From assembly GCF_020921035.1 (NCBI RefSeq), contig NC_063151.1:2542001-2606000 (forward strand): DNA of 64,000 nt, in the 5' to 3' direction. Below the pieces are notes generated by a model. That model did not search any database. It saw nothing but the letters and a program-made list of their open reading frames with translations, and was not told the origin of the DNA. Position numbers and translations under genes: made by a program. Below, piece after piece: positions 13,440-25,505 of this stretch. The DNA is from Rhodamnia argentea. Lineage: Eukaryota; Streptophyta; Magnoliopsida; Myrtales; Myrtaceae. Position 1 is the first letter of the stretch. Every line of letters starts with the position of its first letter.

Positions 13440-14036
13440 TATCTATCTCACAATATTATATTATAACCCCGCACAACCCCACGTCCCCTCGCCACCCACG
13501 CATCCGAGAGTGCGCACTGCGCACCCCCTTCCGTCGCACTCTTACGTGTCGCAACGGCTCACTCTGTAAGTATTACGTGTGCTCTCCACAGACGAAGCTC
13601 GCGAATTGGCGCCAGGCAACACCACCTCCCTTCGCCGTCTTCCTTGTCTCTCTCCTTCGCTCTCGTGCGGGGGACTGCGCTCAAGATTTCGCAGAGAGCT
13701 GTGTCATCATCTTCGACTGTTGCTTCTCGCTGCGAATGGTTATGTCGGTCTTGGTCCTTGTCCGGCTCTATCTTCTCCGACTTTCTGCGCGGTGCAATCG
13801 CTCGGGGATAGCTCGGCATTGAGATTGCCGTGATCGCTCCTGTTCGTCGTCGTTCCGTCGGTCCGAATCGATCCCGACGCCGCGCCAGTTCCGAGAGGTC
13901 AGTCGAAGCTTTGAAATACATTGTGTATTGGCTCTTCGCGGGCTTCCGTTCTCTGGCTTTGTTTCTGCGTCGGCCTTGATCGCTCGAACAGGTTCCTTTT
14001 CGCCATTGTAGGTTAGGTTCGACCGGGCGGAGTCAA

Positions 14037-14092
<56 letters not shown>

Positions 14093-14141
14093 GTTGAGTG
14101 TTGGCTGATCTTCTAAATCTCGTGAGGCTCGTGAGGGGAAA
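13440..14141 (+). promoter_or_regulatory. Promoter and 5' leader region of the Raf-like kinase gene
   Basis: A TATA-like AT block lies at 13453-13466, followed by GC- and CT-rich sequence of the kind seen in long plant leaders. A leader ORF would begin at ATG 13736 and stop at 13822 (28 codons), so an upstream ORF is possible if this segment is transcribed. A (CG)n tract running into (GA)n, at 14036-14089, lies about 50 bp before the start codon at 14142. Whether the leader is itself spliced cannot be decided here. Confidence 0.45.
14036..14089. repeat. (CG)n-(GA)n microsatellite in the kinase 5' leader
   Basis: A short alternating CG run (14037-14047) passes directly into about 20 GA units. 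Its place just before the start codon makes it part of the 5' leader. Confidence 0.9.
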
Positions 14142-17100
14142 ATGCCTCACAGGACGACTTACTTCTTCCCGAGGCAATTCCCAGACCACCAACAACAACA
14201 TCAGCGAGGATGCGATGCATCTCCCAACAAGCAGCTGTCAGGTCACGAAAAGCAGAAAATCAACTCGTCCACCACCTGCACATCCACGGGCTTCGCGAGC
14301 ATCGTCAACAGTGGTGCCATTAGGGACAGCTTTAACATCGAAAGCGACGGCAAGTCGGTCTCAAAGCGCACGGTCGGGAAATATCCACCTGTATCCGATC
14401 TCTTCACGGACGAGACAGTCGATTTCAACAGCAACCAACACAACAGCAAAAAGCAACAACTGGCGACTTTTTTCGACTGGTTTGTTGAGAGAAAAGGAGA
14501 GAAGATCAGATCTTCGTCGTCATCGTGTCATGTGAAATCGAGGTTGTCCTCCAGCGACGACTACGACCGCGAGCCTCTGTTGCCTCCAACGCCGGCAGAG
14601 CCAGTCCCGGTTCCGATTGAGGTCGCTGTCTCGGACGCTATCAAGGACCGGAGTATTGACCGGAACTTCGACCGGCAGGTGTCGTTGCCGAGGCTGTCGA
14701 GCGGGAGTAGCTATGCACCGAGCTTTTTCTCGGGGACGACTTTGGACGGGAATGTGTCGAGCGATGTTAAGGACTCTCTTTTACGAATCGAGTCATCTCG
14801 GACGAGGCAGGAGGAGGAGGAGGAGGAGCGTGGTAAGAAGAGCTTGGCTCAGAGAACTAGGGAGAGCTATTACCTGCAACTCAGTTTGGCTAGGAGACTG
14901 ACTTCGCAAGCGAGCCTTTCTATTGAGCCCGCGCTTCTGCAAGCGAGCGCGCCCGAGGACTGTACCAATGCAGAGACCGTCTCGTATCGTCTCTGGGTAT
15001 GAAAGGCCTTTGCTGTTTTTTATTTTTATTTCCAGAACTTATCTTGAAGATCATGCATGTGCTTGATATGTCTTCAGTTCCAAGCTAATATAGGAAACAA
15101 TTTAAAGGAAACATTCTCTTCGTCCTATATGCATATCAAATTGGTCTTAGGAGGGGGTAGTACACAATCACCTTACTACTCCGAGTCTTTCATAGGAGCA
15201 GAACTTCATCTTTTTACATGCGCATTGTAATGAATCGAAGTGAAGGCTTCCGAGTGTTGGGTCCTCCGCTTTCATTCAAGTAATCAAATGCTTGATTATT
15301 CTTCAATTGTTATTTTGTTAACGCCTACGCTTTTGTTTAGACTTGGGTTAGAGTTGAACAACAACTTAAATTCAATTTTGAACCTCACGGTGGATATGAT
15401 ATTTGCTTGTTCCAGGTTAGTGGGTGCTTATCATACGCTGACAAAATATCTGATGGGTTCTATAACATCTTGGGCATGAATCCATATTTGTGGGTTATGT
15501 GCAACGACTTAGAGGAGGGAAGAAGGCTGCCATCATTGATGTCGCTTCAAGAGGTCAAACCTGGCGGTTCATCCATGGAGGTTGTTCTTATTGATAAACG
15601 CGGGGATTCACGTCTTAAGGAGTTGGAAGATAAAGCACGAGAACTGTTTTCTGATTCAGAGAATACTGTAGTCCTGGTTAAGAGACTGGGCAAGCTTGTT
15701 GCCATCTCAATGGGGTATGTCTGTACCTTCTCCATTGCTGTCATCTGATTAAGTGATTTTTTTCATAGAAGGCAACACTTCCTTGGAAGAAAGCATGGCA
15801 CAGTCAAGATCGAGCCATTTTAAGCTTCTCTAATGTTTAGTCTGTAAAAGTCTGTTGAATTATATAGGGGAAATTTCCCGGTGGAGCAAGGTGATCTCCA
15901 CGAGCGCTGGAAAGTGGTTAGCAAGAGATTGAAGGACTTCAATAAGTGTATAGTTTTTCCCATTGGTAGCCTGTCTATGGGTCTCTGTAGACATCGAGCC
16001 ATCCTTTTCAAGGTAAGGAGGTTGCTTTATTTGTAAGTCCTACTTGGAAAATATACAATTCCATTGTCCTAATATAACTTCTATGGTAGAAGTGTGTTTG
16101 ATGAAGATCTTATTCCTTATTGTTGCAAAATTGCACTAATCTTGATATAATGCATGAGAGAAGGTCGCATTGGCAGATCTCTTAACGTGATTTTCCTAAA
16201 GCAAAATATTCAGAGGATGCTTTCTGAAATCCCTGCCATGGCTTCTATGACATGAACATTTTAATGGCAACAAGTCAAGTGCGCTATTGTGCCATAAGAA
16301 AAAAGTAGGAATCTGCTATGATAGCCATATAACTACTTTCGCAGAATACTATTCAATTTACCACGTAAATAAGGTTATTGAAACTTAGACACCCTACTTG
16401 TTTATTTTTTACTGCCATCAATGGTTGTTGGACCCTACGAGCCAATATGCAATAGACTTACAATTTATAGGGAGGTATTAAGTGACAGCCATGAGGGTTG
16501 AGCAGTTGGTTAGTATGATGAAACTCTTCGAGGCTGTTCGTGGAGTTACTTGCAGCATGGTCCAGCGAACTAACGAATTGTTATAGGACATGCTGTTCAC
16601 AATGGGTAATTTCAGGAAAATACTCCTTTTCATTTTAATGAAGTATTAGACATCTTCTAGACTAGATTATGAGCTTTTGAATGCTTCGTTGAGGTCATCA
16701 CTAAGAAAAGAGATTGGAGGCTTTTGTAATTTTAACTTCCTGTATTATTTAAGTGCACGATAAATGCACTATACAGATGCTTGTATCAGTGGGATATAGA
16801 AGATAATTTAGAGCCTGTTTACCAGGGTCTCTTTTAGCAACATACTTTTGTGAAATTAATCAAGACAAAAGTGGTCCCTCCCTCCCTCCCTCACTCTGTC
16901 TGGTCCTCTCTCTACTTTTTTTTATTGTGGCACAAAGATGATCAGGCCTGGTGTTTAGTTGTGAGGATATGTGTTTAACTTCACATAAATAACAACGGCT
17001 ATGGCACATGCAGAAATTGGCAGACAACATTGGATTGCCATGCCGGATAGCTCGAGGTTGCATGTATTGTACGACAGATCATCAGTCATCTTGTCTTGTC

Positions 17101-20100
17101 AGAATTGAAGATGAAAGGAAATTATCTAGGTAATTTATCCATCTGAAAAGATAGTCCCTTGATTTCTTCCTGTTAAATGGATATATCATAAGAATGACAT
17201 TGGTTTGAACTTTTAGCTCTGTAAAACCATTCTAGTGGTTTCCACTGTTGTCCATTGGATGATTAGTTTCTTCTACATATGTCATCATTATAGTTTGTAG
17301 TTCCTGAGTCATAAACTCTTTATCTGTTCAAGGATTGGTATCCTTCCATTGGCGCTGTACCTCTGTTTGTTTAATGTGGAACATTAAATAAACAATTTAA
17401 GGTCTGAATGAAATGTAGAAGTAGCTGAGACGCAGCTTCATTTAAAAGTAGCTCTTTGTTGATGTCTTTAATTCCTTGAGTGTTTTATGGTTTATGTATC
17501 TGTTGAGGCATCGCAAGTCTATGTTGCAACTTTTTGTTAGGTTGAAGTTTAATTCAGGCATTGCATGTGTTTAAAAATTCATTTTTCAACTTTTGCTCCT
17601 GTTAAAGTTTGGTTATTGTGGTTTATGTTTCTTCTTTCAGGGAATATGTGGTCGATCTTGTTGGGGAACCAGGAAATGTTCATGGTCCTGATTCGTCAAT
17701 CAATGGGTACTTTTTTTCTTTGACGCCGTCACTATTCCAAGTTTCTCATCTGAGAGATTTTCAACAACCTTATATGGACGAAGCCTCATCATGTCAAATT
17801 TTAAGTTCTGAGCGATGTGGTCTTCCTGAAGATTCCCATTCAGGTATACAGTTTTGAATAACTCAAACTTACCATATCTACATTCAATGAAGGAAACTCG
17901 AAGGATGAATGAACATATTAAAAGTGGAAAAGCGTTTTCATAATATAGATAATATTTGGAGCATCTGTGGAGTGAAATTTATTTAACCTGCTGGTTACTT
18001 TCATGGATTTTATTTTGGCTTTTCTCCGTAACTGAATAACTGAATAAATTGGTCTACCAAATCAACTAAACATTTCTGCCTTTTGTGATTAGTTAAACTT
18101 CAGATCTTTGTGTCTTTTTAGGGTACTAAGGTAGTTGTCTGACCGAAAAAAAAAGTGGGATAGTTTGAAGGGTGAGACTTCAACCTCAGGTCTAGGGCCT
18201 CAGTAAAGATTTAATCACATCAACAGGGTTAGTTCTCATCTCTCACTTGTACTTAACCTTTGGTTAGCATATTTCCTAGATAAGCTTCTATTTGATTTCA
18301 AATGTTCAGTAAGTATAGAAAAACAGAGAATCATTCTTCTTTCTTGTTTCTAATGGTTGTCAGCAGGCTGAAATAACTGTCGGACATGATGAAATCATTC
18401 AAGTTTAAATTCTGTACTTTTCATATGCAGGTGAAGTTTTCAATTTGCTTCAGATAATAACCTCATCTGCCCTGACAGCATCCACCCCCTTCCTTTCCTC
18501 TATTACTGTGATAATGAAATTTGTGATTGCATTTTCTCTCTGCTAGTTATTGTTCCTGAGGTGCTCCGTGGAGTTATACCCTTTTTTTCAGTATTGCTTT
18601 GCAGTCTTACTTTTCAAATGGATGTTAAACGTGGCAATCATAGCTTTCCTAGGCAACATCTTTTGATTGATGTTAATATTGGCCCACTGCACGCATTATA
18701 AAAAGCTACAGTTTCTTTAAGAAATTAAAACCGCACTGTTAATCTCTTTACAGGCATTTGGGAAGAAGGTGATACGGGGAAAATGACCTTTTCTGGAGCA
18801 GAAAGATCAGCGATGCCTTTGGCATTAAAACATAATATAAATTGTTCTATTTACAATAATCCAGTACGATCCTCTCTCCAGTTAAACGTATCTGACGTTT
18901 TGGATGCTTCTACTGGAGCATCAACAATTGATTCTCCTAAGCAAGTTCAGGGAAAATATATCACGCACCAAACTTACAGAAAAGAGATCACTATAGCTGG
19001 CAACCAAAGTGCCAAGGACACTGCCAAGGAACTTAATGTAAGTCTCTCCAATCAGTTGGATTTGCAGGAGTTGGAGAGTAGAGGGAACTTTTCTGCAATT
19101 ACTGTTCCAAGATTCGTGAATCTTGAACCTTCGCTTGCAATGGACTGGCTCGAGATCTCGTGGGAAGAGTTGCATATTAAGGAACGTGTTGGTGCTGGTA
19201 TTGGCTCTCTCTCTTCTTGCTCGCTCTGCAATTTTCAGTTACATAAATGTAGCATGAATATGGATACTTTGATTGGCTTGCAGGCTCCTTTGGGACTGTG
19301 CATCGGGCAGAGTGGCATGGATCGGTGGGTGTTCTTATCTTCATATAGAGCTTTTATTTCGTTAAGACTATTTATAGTGGAGGCTGCTAGGAGTTGCAAT
19401 CCTGTACTCAAATTGTTATTCTTATTGCAATGCCATACATAGTTATCATTCTTAAAATGCTGATTGACTAAGAGAACATTGCCTTCTGTGATTGTTGTGC
19501 TCATAGGTTCTAGAGATTTTATTTTGGTCCTTTCTAGCTGAAGAAGTTGGTGCTTATCATGTTATTTAGGTTAGAACTGCAACTGGGAAATCTAGAGTTT
19601 CAGCAAGTTTTAGGAACTTGAATTTTTCAATTTAATCACCGATGATCCCGTTCTTGGAGCATGTGTGGATGCTATCCTATCAGGCCAGGCCAATATTGTT
19701 TTCTAAACTAGAGAACTTACAATGGACAGTACAGATAAATCTATTAAAAATTACTGTGAGCCACATTGCTTTAGGAAGAGGAACTGTAAGAAACCGGGCT
19801 AGTTTATGTAGGCCAAGCCCTCAACTGACTTCATATATTGCTTCAACTCATACAATGCAGGATGTTGCTGTCAAGGTTCTAACATTGCAGGATTTTCACG
19901 ATGATCAGTTGAAGGAATTTCTACGAGAGGTAAGTACCTTTCGCATCTGTTGTCTCAACTTTGCTTTTTTGTTGTTTAATTAATGTCTTCATGACAGACT
20001 GTCATCCTCTATCAGAAGAGTATGCCTTTTTCCGTTGCTGTCGCTATTTCTATTGCTCTCATTTTCTTTCTCTTCCTCAATATTCATTTTAAATTCATTT

Positions 20101-21564
20101 GAGAGTGCATGCCCCAGTTCTGGATTTCGGAGGTTGATTAGTTCCAAAGGTGAAAAGTAAGAGAGGTTTACACTTCCTGCATGTTTCACAAACTGGGTCT
20201 GCATCATGTCGCTGTTGATGTTTTTCTCTACTAGTTATACCTTTTGGAGTTAAAATTCTTGAATTGAAAGCAACCTAGAGAAATATATATATGTTTACTC
20301 TCCACATTTTGAAGGACTTTAGGACAATTCAATGTTTTTGTTCCTATGCAAACTCATTTTTATTATGTAGCTTTTATCTAGTTTAGATTAGAATATTTCT
20401 ATGGTTCCACGTGAGAAACCAGTACGAATATAACCTTATTCTTCTTGCACTGGTTTCAAAAAGTTGCAGACATTCCAAGTTGCAATCTTGACCTGACAAA
20501 TTACTTCATAGAAGTTTCAGAACTGAAGATTTTCACTAAGATATGGTAAAAAAATAAGCATTCAAAGATCTCCGAGCAGTTTAATTCCAAAGGGGTGAAG
20601 TCAGTTCAAGTTGCATTCTTGAAATTTTTGGTTATATGGAAGTTTTGGAATTGAATATTAACCTAATTGCGAAAAAAAGTAACCCGTGTAGTTGTAAAGA
20701 CAATTCAAAATGTGAGCTAGGGAGAATTGCTCTTGTTTTATCTTTCATCTTGATTGTTTGAATTGCTTTATCTCTTCAGTTTTACCGGTTGATGCATGTG
20801 TCTCCGAAGAATACCTGTATAGGAATAATCCATATGCATTATGCAAAGGTGTTCATATCAAAATCAGTATGTTTTCTAGGCAATCCCTAAACAAAGCTGC
20901 TTTCATCACCCCTGAACTAAGATTTGAGTATCTGTGTCTTTTAAGGTTGCAATAATGAAACGCGTGCGGCATCCAAATGTGGTTCTTTTCATGGGAGCAG
21001 TCACAAAGCATCCGAATCTGTCAATAGTGACAGAGTATCTTCCAAGGTAATCTACTAAGTTTTACTTATTTTGGCTTGGTAAGATCCATCTCAAGTAATT
21101 TCTGTCATGTACCATCTGATGATTCTTATGTTGCGGAGCAGGGGTAGTCTCTATCGTCTTATCCACAGACCAGCCTCTGGGGAGATGCTGGATCAAAGAA
21201 GGCGGTTACGAATGGCATTGGATGTGGTCTGTATTATATGTAAAATTGTTGCTTCCACTTCATTGAAGCTTTCTGGGGGGAAAATAACTCACCATCACGT
21301 TGTATAACAGGCCAAGGGGTTAAATTATCTCCATAATTTGAGTCCTCCCATTGTTCACTGGGATCTAAAATCTCCAAATCTGCTGGTTGATAAAAACTGG
21401 ACGGTGAAGGTAATCATCCAAAATTTTCATTGAATTTCCAATTTTACAGTTCCACTTGGTGGCTTACTTGTATCCTTTATTTGGGTTTACAGGTAGCCGA
21501 TTTTGGCTTGTCGAGATTTAAAGCAAACACATTCATATCATCAAAATCTGTTGCAGGAACAGTG

Positions 21565-21602
<38 letters not shown>

Positions 21603-23661
21603 GCGTGCGTACACAGTGCACACGCGCGCACAGAGGAGCGCACGTAAGCATGCACGCACACGCCTGCCATCTTGATTTCATTTCGGTTGCATGTGTTGTC
21701 CATTTTCTATTCCCTTTATATCTACTAGTCATAAACATGAGAAGATCAGGGATAGAATGCACTTTTAGGTAAAAAATAGCAAGATAGTAGAAAGCTTCGA
21801 GTATTGCTTAAGTTAGTAAATGGTTATATCAGTTGATCAAGCTGTTCCATTCAGCTCTAGCTGGAACAAGAGAAATTTTAAACCATTGAAATATATATTA
21901 CAAGAGATGCAAATTCATTTCTTCATCCTCCAGAAACTGTTTTAAGAAGTGCATGTTTTTTGACTTATGCTTCAATACATTAAGAGTTTCTCCATTTCCC
22001 ATTGAGGAGTTAATGACTGATTCACATTGTCTAGCTTTCTCTTGTGATGGTTGATTTTTCCCGTTTCTTTCTCGAATCATATTTTGACGAAATTTTTGTA
22101 GGTTGTGTATGTACATCTTAGTGCATCAATTATCGTGTGACTCTCTTGCTTTTATTTTCAGCCCGAGTGGATGGCTCCGGAATTTCTTAGGGGTGAGCGG
22201 TCAAATGAGAAATCCGATGTTTATTCTTTTGGAGTGATTTTATGGGAACTTGTGACAATGCAACAGCCTTGGAGTGGACTTAGCCCAGCCCAGGTATTAA
22301 AAGTATATTTATATCCATGGATTGCTACTTCGGTGGTTCACTCCTCCGTATCTTCTTTCCATCCCTTCGTTTTGGTAATTGCATTCTTCATTGCCACTGC
22401 TCAACTTTTATGGGAATATAGATGTCATAAAGCCTCTCTTTCTTAATTTGTTTAATTTCCTTTTGATTGGTTTTGATTCCTTTTGATGGTGCAAACCTGC
22501 AGGTCGTTGGGGCTGTTGCTTTCCAGAACAGAAGACTAGCCATTCCACAGAATACCTCCCCTATGCTGGTTTCCTTGATGGAATCTTGCTGGGCTGAGTA
22601 AGAGCCTTAAGCCTTTCAAATTTTCTGTTCCGTTTTGCATAAAGAGCTCGATGTTCATTGGACTCAGAGAGAGAGGGAGGGGGAGAGATGAATGCGGTTT
22701 TCTATGCCTGAAAATGCACAGTGTTAGGCAGAATAAGCCTCCCCCTAAGTAGTAGACACTAGCGCGTCCTAAACTTCCTGGCTCATACATTGTATGAAAA
22801 TGAATATATTTGTTGGGAGAGTTAATTTCTTAATAGAGTTTCTCTTGTTGTCCCAATAGATGTGATAGGTGAAGTGTCCCTGTTTGGTTTTTAAGACTCA
22901 ACTTGCTTGATTTCATACTTTCTGTATTATATGTACGTGAGTTTATTTTGTTCATTCCCCAAGCTTGTAAATTCTGCATAGTACTGCCATTATAAGTAGT
23001 AGGAGTTATGGCTGAGGCAGCCTGCCACAGCATGTTCTCACTGTCTACACGTGCCGAATTTCATGGCCAGCCTCCTGAATATTCTACCAGGTCACCAGAT
23101 ATTCTCAGAGTGAGCTGAACTTAGCCCCAGTAATGGACCAGGTGTAACTATAGATGCCACCTTTTTGAGGTGTGTGTGGAAATGGACTAACGTATATGAA
23201 AAAAGAAATTAGTTGACGGCACCGGACGAACGTATTTCATAGTAGAATGTTGGATTATATCCTTATCACTTTGATATGGGAGAAAGTGCGCGCTCGTACA
23301 TATTATCTCTCTGCAATGCCTCTAGGTGCTTTCCTGGTGCAAACAGAGAAAAACTTTGCCATACCAGGGCTTTATTCCTTTTTTCCTTCCCTTCTCATTT
23401 GTTGTCTCACAAGGCGGTTCATCTTAACAAACGTCGGTTGGAAAAAACCATTGTTTGGCTGGAAACATTCAATAATATTTTGGTGTCTACGTGATTTCCT
23501 TACGCTGCTTACTGTTGTGGGTCTAAACATTAGTTTATTTCTTCAACAGCGATCCTGCTCAGCGCCCATCTTTTGCCAGCATTGTCGATTCGCTGAAGAA
23601 GCTGTTGAAGTCTCCAGCACAGTTCATCCAAATGGGCAGTGGGACAGCACAGAAGCTCTAA
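14142..23661 (+). CDS. Raf-like MAPKKK with EDR1 domain (CTR1/EDR1 group)
   Basis: Fifteen exons join in frame to 954 residues: 14142-14996, 15416-15714, 15868-16012, 17014-17129, 17641-17843, 18754-19197, 19284-19324, 19861-19929, 20946-21046, 21142-21226, 21311-21409, 21493-21561, 22162-22293, 22503-22597, 23550-23661. All introns are GT-AG. The N-terminus [15 protein letters not shown] is typical of one branch of this family. Residues about 245-480 form the EDR1 regulatory domain ([36 protein letters not shown]). The kinase domain follows: glycine loop VGAGSFGTV (about 685-693), VAVK Lys706, catalytic loop (about 802-809), DFG Asp822, then APE. These kinases act in the cytoplasm or at the ER in ethylene, sugar or defence signalling. 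The oddity is HWD in place of HRD (Trp803, codon 21359-21361), which may weaken activation-loop control or catalysis. Its position next to RGTA1 matches my memory of Arabidopsis AT4G24480; CTR1 itself is a less likely identity. Confidence 0.95.
16869..16890. repeat. (CCCT)n run in kinase intron 3
   Basis: A short run of CCCT units inside the intron between exons 3 and 4. It is a minor low-complexity tract with no other visible role. Confidence 0.7.
21567..21600. repeat. (TC)n microsatellite abutting a splice donor
   Basis: The run begins three bases after the GTGAGT-type donor of kinase exon 12 (exon end 21561). It is followed by an alternating purine-pyrimidine tract (21601-21665). Confidence 0.93.
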
Positions 23662-24660
23662 GTACTTTTTGCATCCCAAAGACCGATTGAATCTGGGTAT
23701 GTCTAATTGGTGCAGTAGCTCCGATTTTTGGTTTTGGGCAACTGTAAATATTTCTCTGGCCTATGATTCGATCCACAACAACTGCCTGGGGGGAGAACTC
23801 GTGCCATATGCATTTTATCTAATCCATATGATTCTCTGGGGTTCAGCCTTTTCCCACAAGCAAAGCCTTTTTTGCTTTTCATGCAAGTTGTACCTCGGTA
23901 CTTCGGTTGTATTCCGGTATGATGATAAGCTGCTTCAGCCGATTTTTGTAGTTTCGCATGGTTTAGCAACATGGTGATTTTCTGTTGGCCTGCGAGCGAG
24001 TTGTGGATGCGGTTCACAATGGTTGATGAACGAGTGGTCTAGCGGACCAGCTGATCGCCATCACAGTAGGACGTGCACTTTCGGAACCATTATAAACTCA
24101 TTTTTCTCAAATAGAGCCTTGGAATTGGGGAATATTTTGAAAAACAATCTCAAGTTTAAACATTGTCTTAAATATTTCTGAGGTGGGCCGTAACTTATTA
24201 ATTTCAAATCTTCTTTTCGGCAAAATGCAGTTTTAGCTGGTTAAATGTAATTTTACCCGAGCGAAAATGTGATTGATTGATATGAAATTGAAGTTTTCCG
24301 TTTGTAAAGTACGAAAAAAACAAAATACAAAATGGAATTTGAGTTCACTAATTGTTGATCACACGTCAATCGGATCTTTCTTATTATACCCTTTGTTCAT
24401 TTGCCTAGGGCGGGGGGGTTTTCTATTGAACGATGAAACAATTGCGACAATTCCCACACCTATGAAGGGGTCGACCGCCGATCTAACAACTGCACTTTCC
24501 GCAGTTATTAAATGAACGAAACGGCTCGATAAAAAGAAATGAAAGCAAAAGGGGAAAAAAAAATTCGGAGGATGATATGCATAAAAAAAAGGGTTGGGCC
24601 CCACCAATTAAAAAAAATGAAAAAGAAAAGGAGTTAGTCATGCATAGTGCATACCGTCTA
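23662..24660. other. Kinase 3' flank and intergenic region
   Basis: The first part (about 23662-24000) should be the kinase 3' UTR. The rest is AT-rich with A-runs. ORFs on both strands (23703-24017, 24273-24515, 24359-24607) look random. I see no further gene or clear element. Confidence 0.6.
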
Positions 24661-24761
24661 GTCTTAGTCCATAGCGTCGTCTGGAAAGGATGCTTCTTCG
24701 ACGTCGCCGCGGCTATTCTTTCGGTTAAGTAGCGAAAGCGGGACGGCGATCGTTGACCGTG

Positions 24762-24789
24762 GACTCCCTCCCTCCCTCCCTCCCTCCCT
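24762..24789. repeat. (CTCC)n tract in the TPR gene leader
   Basis: Six to seven CTCC units lie about 50 bp before the ATG of the TPR gene, probably in its 5' leader. Confidence 0.85.
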
Positions 24790-24839
24790 TCTACTTATCT
24801 CCCAGGCGGACGGAACTTGACTCCATCGATCTCTTCGCG

Positions 24840-25505
24840 ATGGACGAGACATCGCCCGATCACAGAGCGAAGATGTGGTTCGACATCTTCCTGCAAGCGG
24901 TCATCATGCTCGTCACCGTCTTCATGTTCCTCGCGATGCACAACATCCCCCAGAAGGCCCTGTCCAAGCTCCGCTTCCGGAACCGCAAGAACCTCCGCGC
25001 CAAGCAGCACTTCGTCCGCGGCGCTCAGCTCCTCGGCCAGGCCAGATCGGCCCCCTCCCGCTCCGCCGCCTCCTCCCTGGCCCAGGACGCCGCCGCCGAA
25101 GCCGACAAGGCCATCTTGCTGGACCCTCGCGACGCCGCCTCTCACATCCTCAAGGCTCTGGCCCTGGACCTGCAGGGCTTCAAGACCTCGGCCCTCGACT
25201 CGCTCGACGTCGCCCTCTCCCCCTTGGCCGCCAAGTCGCTGACCGATCTTGAGAGGGGCGACGCGCTCTTCAGGAGGGCCGAGCTGAAGTTCGCTCTGAG
25301 CCGGCGCGGGCGGGTCGACTCGGCCATCGACGATTTGACTCAGGCCGTGAAGCTGAGCTGCGGCGCCAAGGCGCTGTTGCTATTAGGGCAGTGCTACGAG
25401 GCGAAGCGATCGAAGGAGGAGGCTGCGAAGGCTTACGAGGAGGCACTTGAGATGGAGCCGACGCTGGCAGCCGCTCGAGAGGCTCTTGACCGGTTAGGCT
25501 CATAG
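24840..25505 (+). CDS. Membrane-anchored tetratricopeptide-repeat protein
   Basis: A single intact frame of 221 codons plus stop, with no intron needed. It is much more GC-rich than its surroundings, which fits an intronless gene with biased codon use. The ATG at 24840 is chosen because the frame upstream has no other ATG. Residues about 12-33 (WFDIFLQAVIMLVTVFMFLAM) form one hydrophobic membrane-spanning helix, followed by a basic segment (KLRFRNRKNLRAK), so the rest is predicted to be cytosolic. Residues about 50-220 are Ala/Leu-rich helices in TPR style: an unclear first repeat near 75-110, then DALFRRAELKFAL near 140-153 and a clear last repeat, LLLLGQCYEAKRSKEEAAKAYEEALEMEP, at about 180-208 (split here only for description). 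TPR domains bind partner proteins, often chaperones. No exact function can be assigned. The gene interrupts the kinase-RGTA1 pair known from Arabidopsis. Confidence 0.85.
   Translation: MDETSPDHRAKMWFDIFLQAVIMLVTVFMFLAMHNIPQKALSKLRFRNRKNLRAKQHFVRGAQLLGQARSAPSRSAASSLAQDAAAEADKAILLDPRDAASHILKALALDLQGFKTSALDSLDVALSPLAAKSLTDLERGDALFRRAELKFALSRRGRVDSAIDDLTQAVKLSCGAKALLLLGQCYEAKRSKEEAAKAYEEALEMEPTLAAAREALDRLGS

Larger units (their letters stand above)
1661..13440. other. Gene-poor intergenic region
   Basis: About 11.8 kb without a supportable gene. Most is AT-rich with homopolymer runs. The ORFs here (for example 2185-2760, 5640-5915, 8079-8440, 11285-11840, 12070-12456) have low-complexity or arbitrary composition and match no family I know. 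Recognisable contents are listed separately: a TCGAG-rich repeat, degenerate tandem arrays, a GC-core element, a long (TC)n run, an LTR-like relic and a foldback element near 12.8-13.2 kb. Confidence 0.7.

Noticed and set aside
23276..23690. Kinase last exon extended upstream as one ORF
   Set aside because: The kinase sequence begins exactly after CAACAG at 23550; the upstream open frame is intron.
24753..24839. N-terminal extension of the TPR gene
   Set aside because: The frame is open but the only possible start is TTG and the stretch is encoded by the CTCC run; ATG 24840 is the first normal start.
24795..25145. Minus-strand Gly-rich ORF
   Set aside because: Shadow of the GC-rich TPR coding frame.
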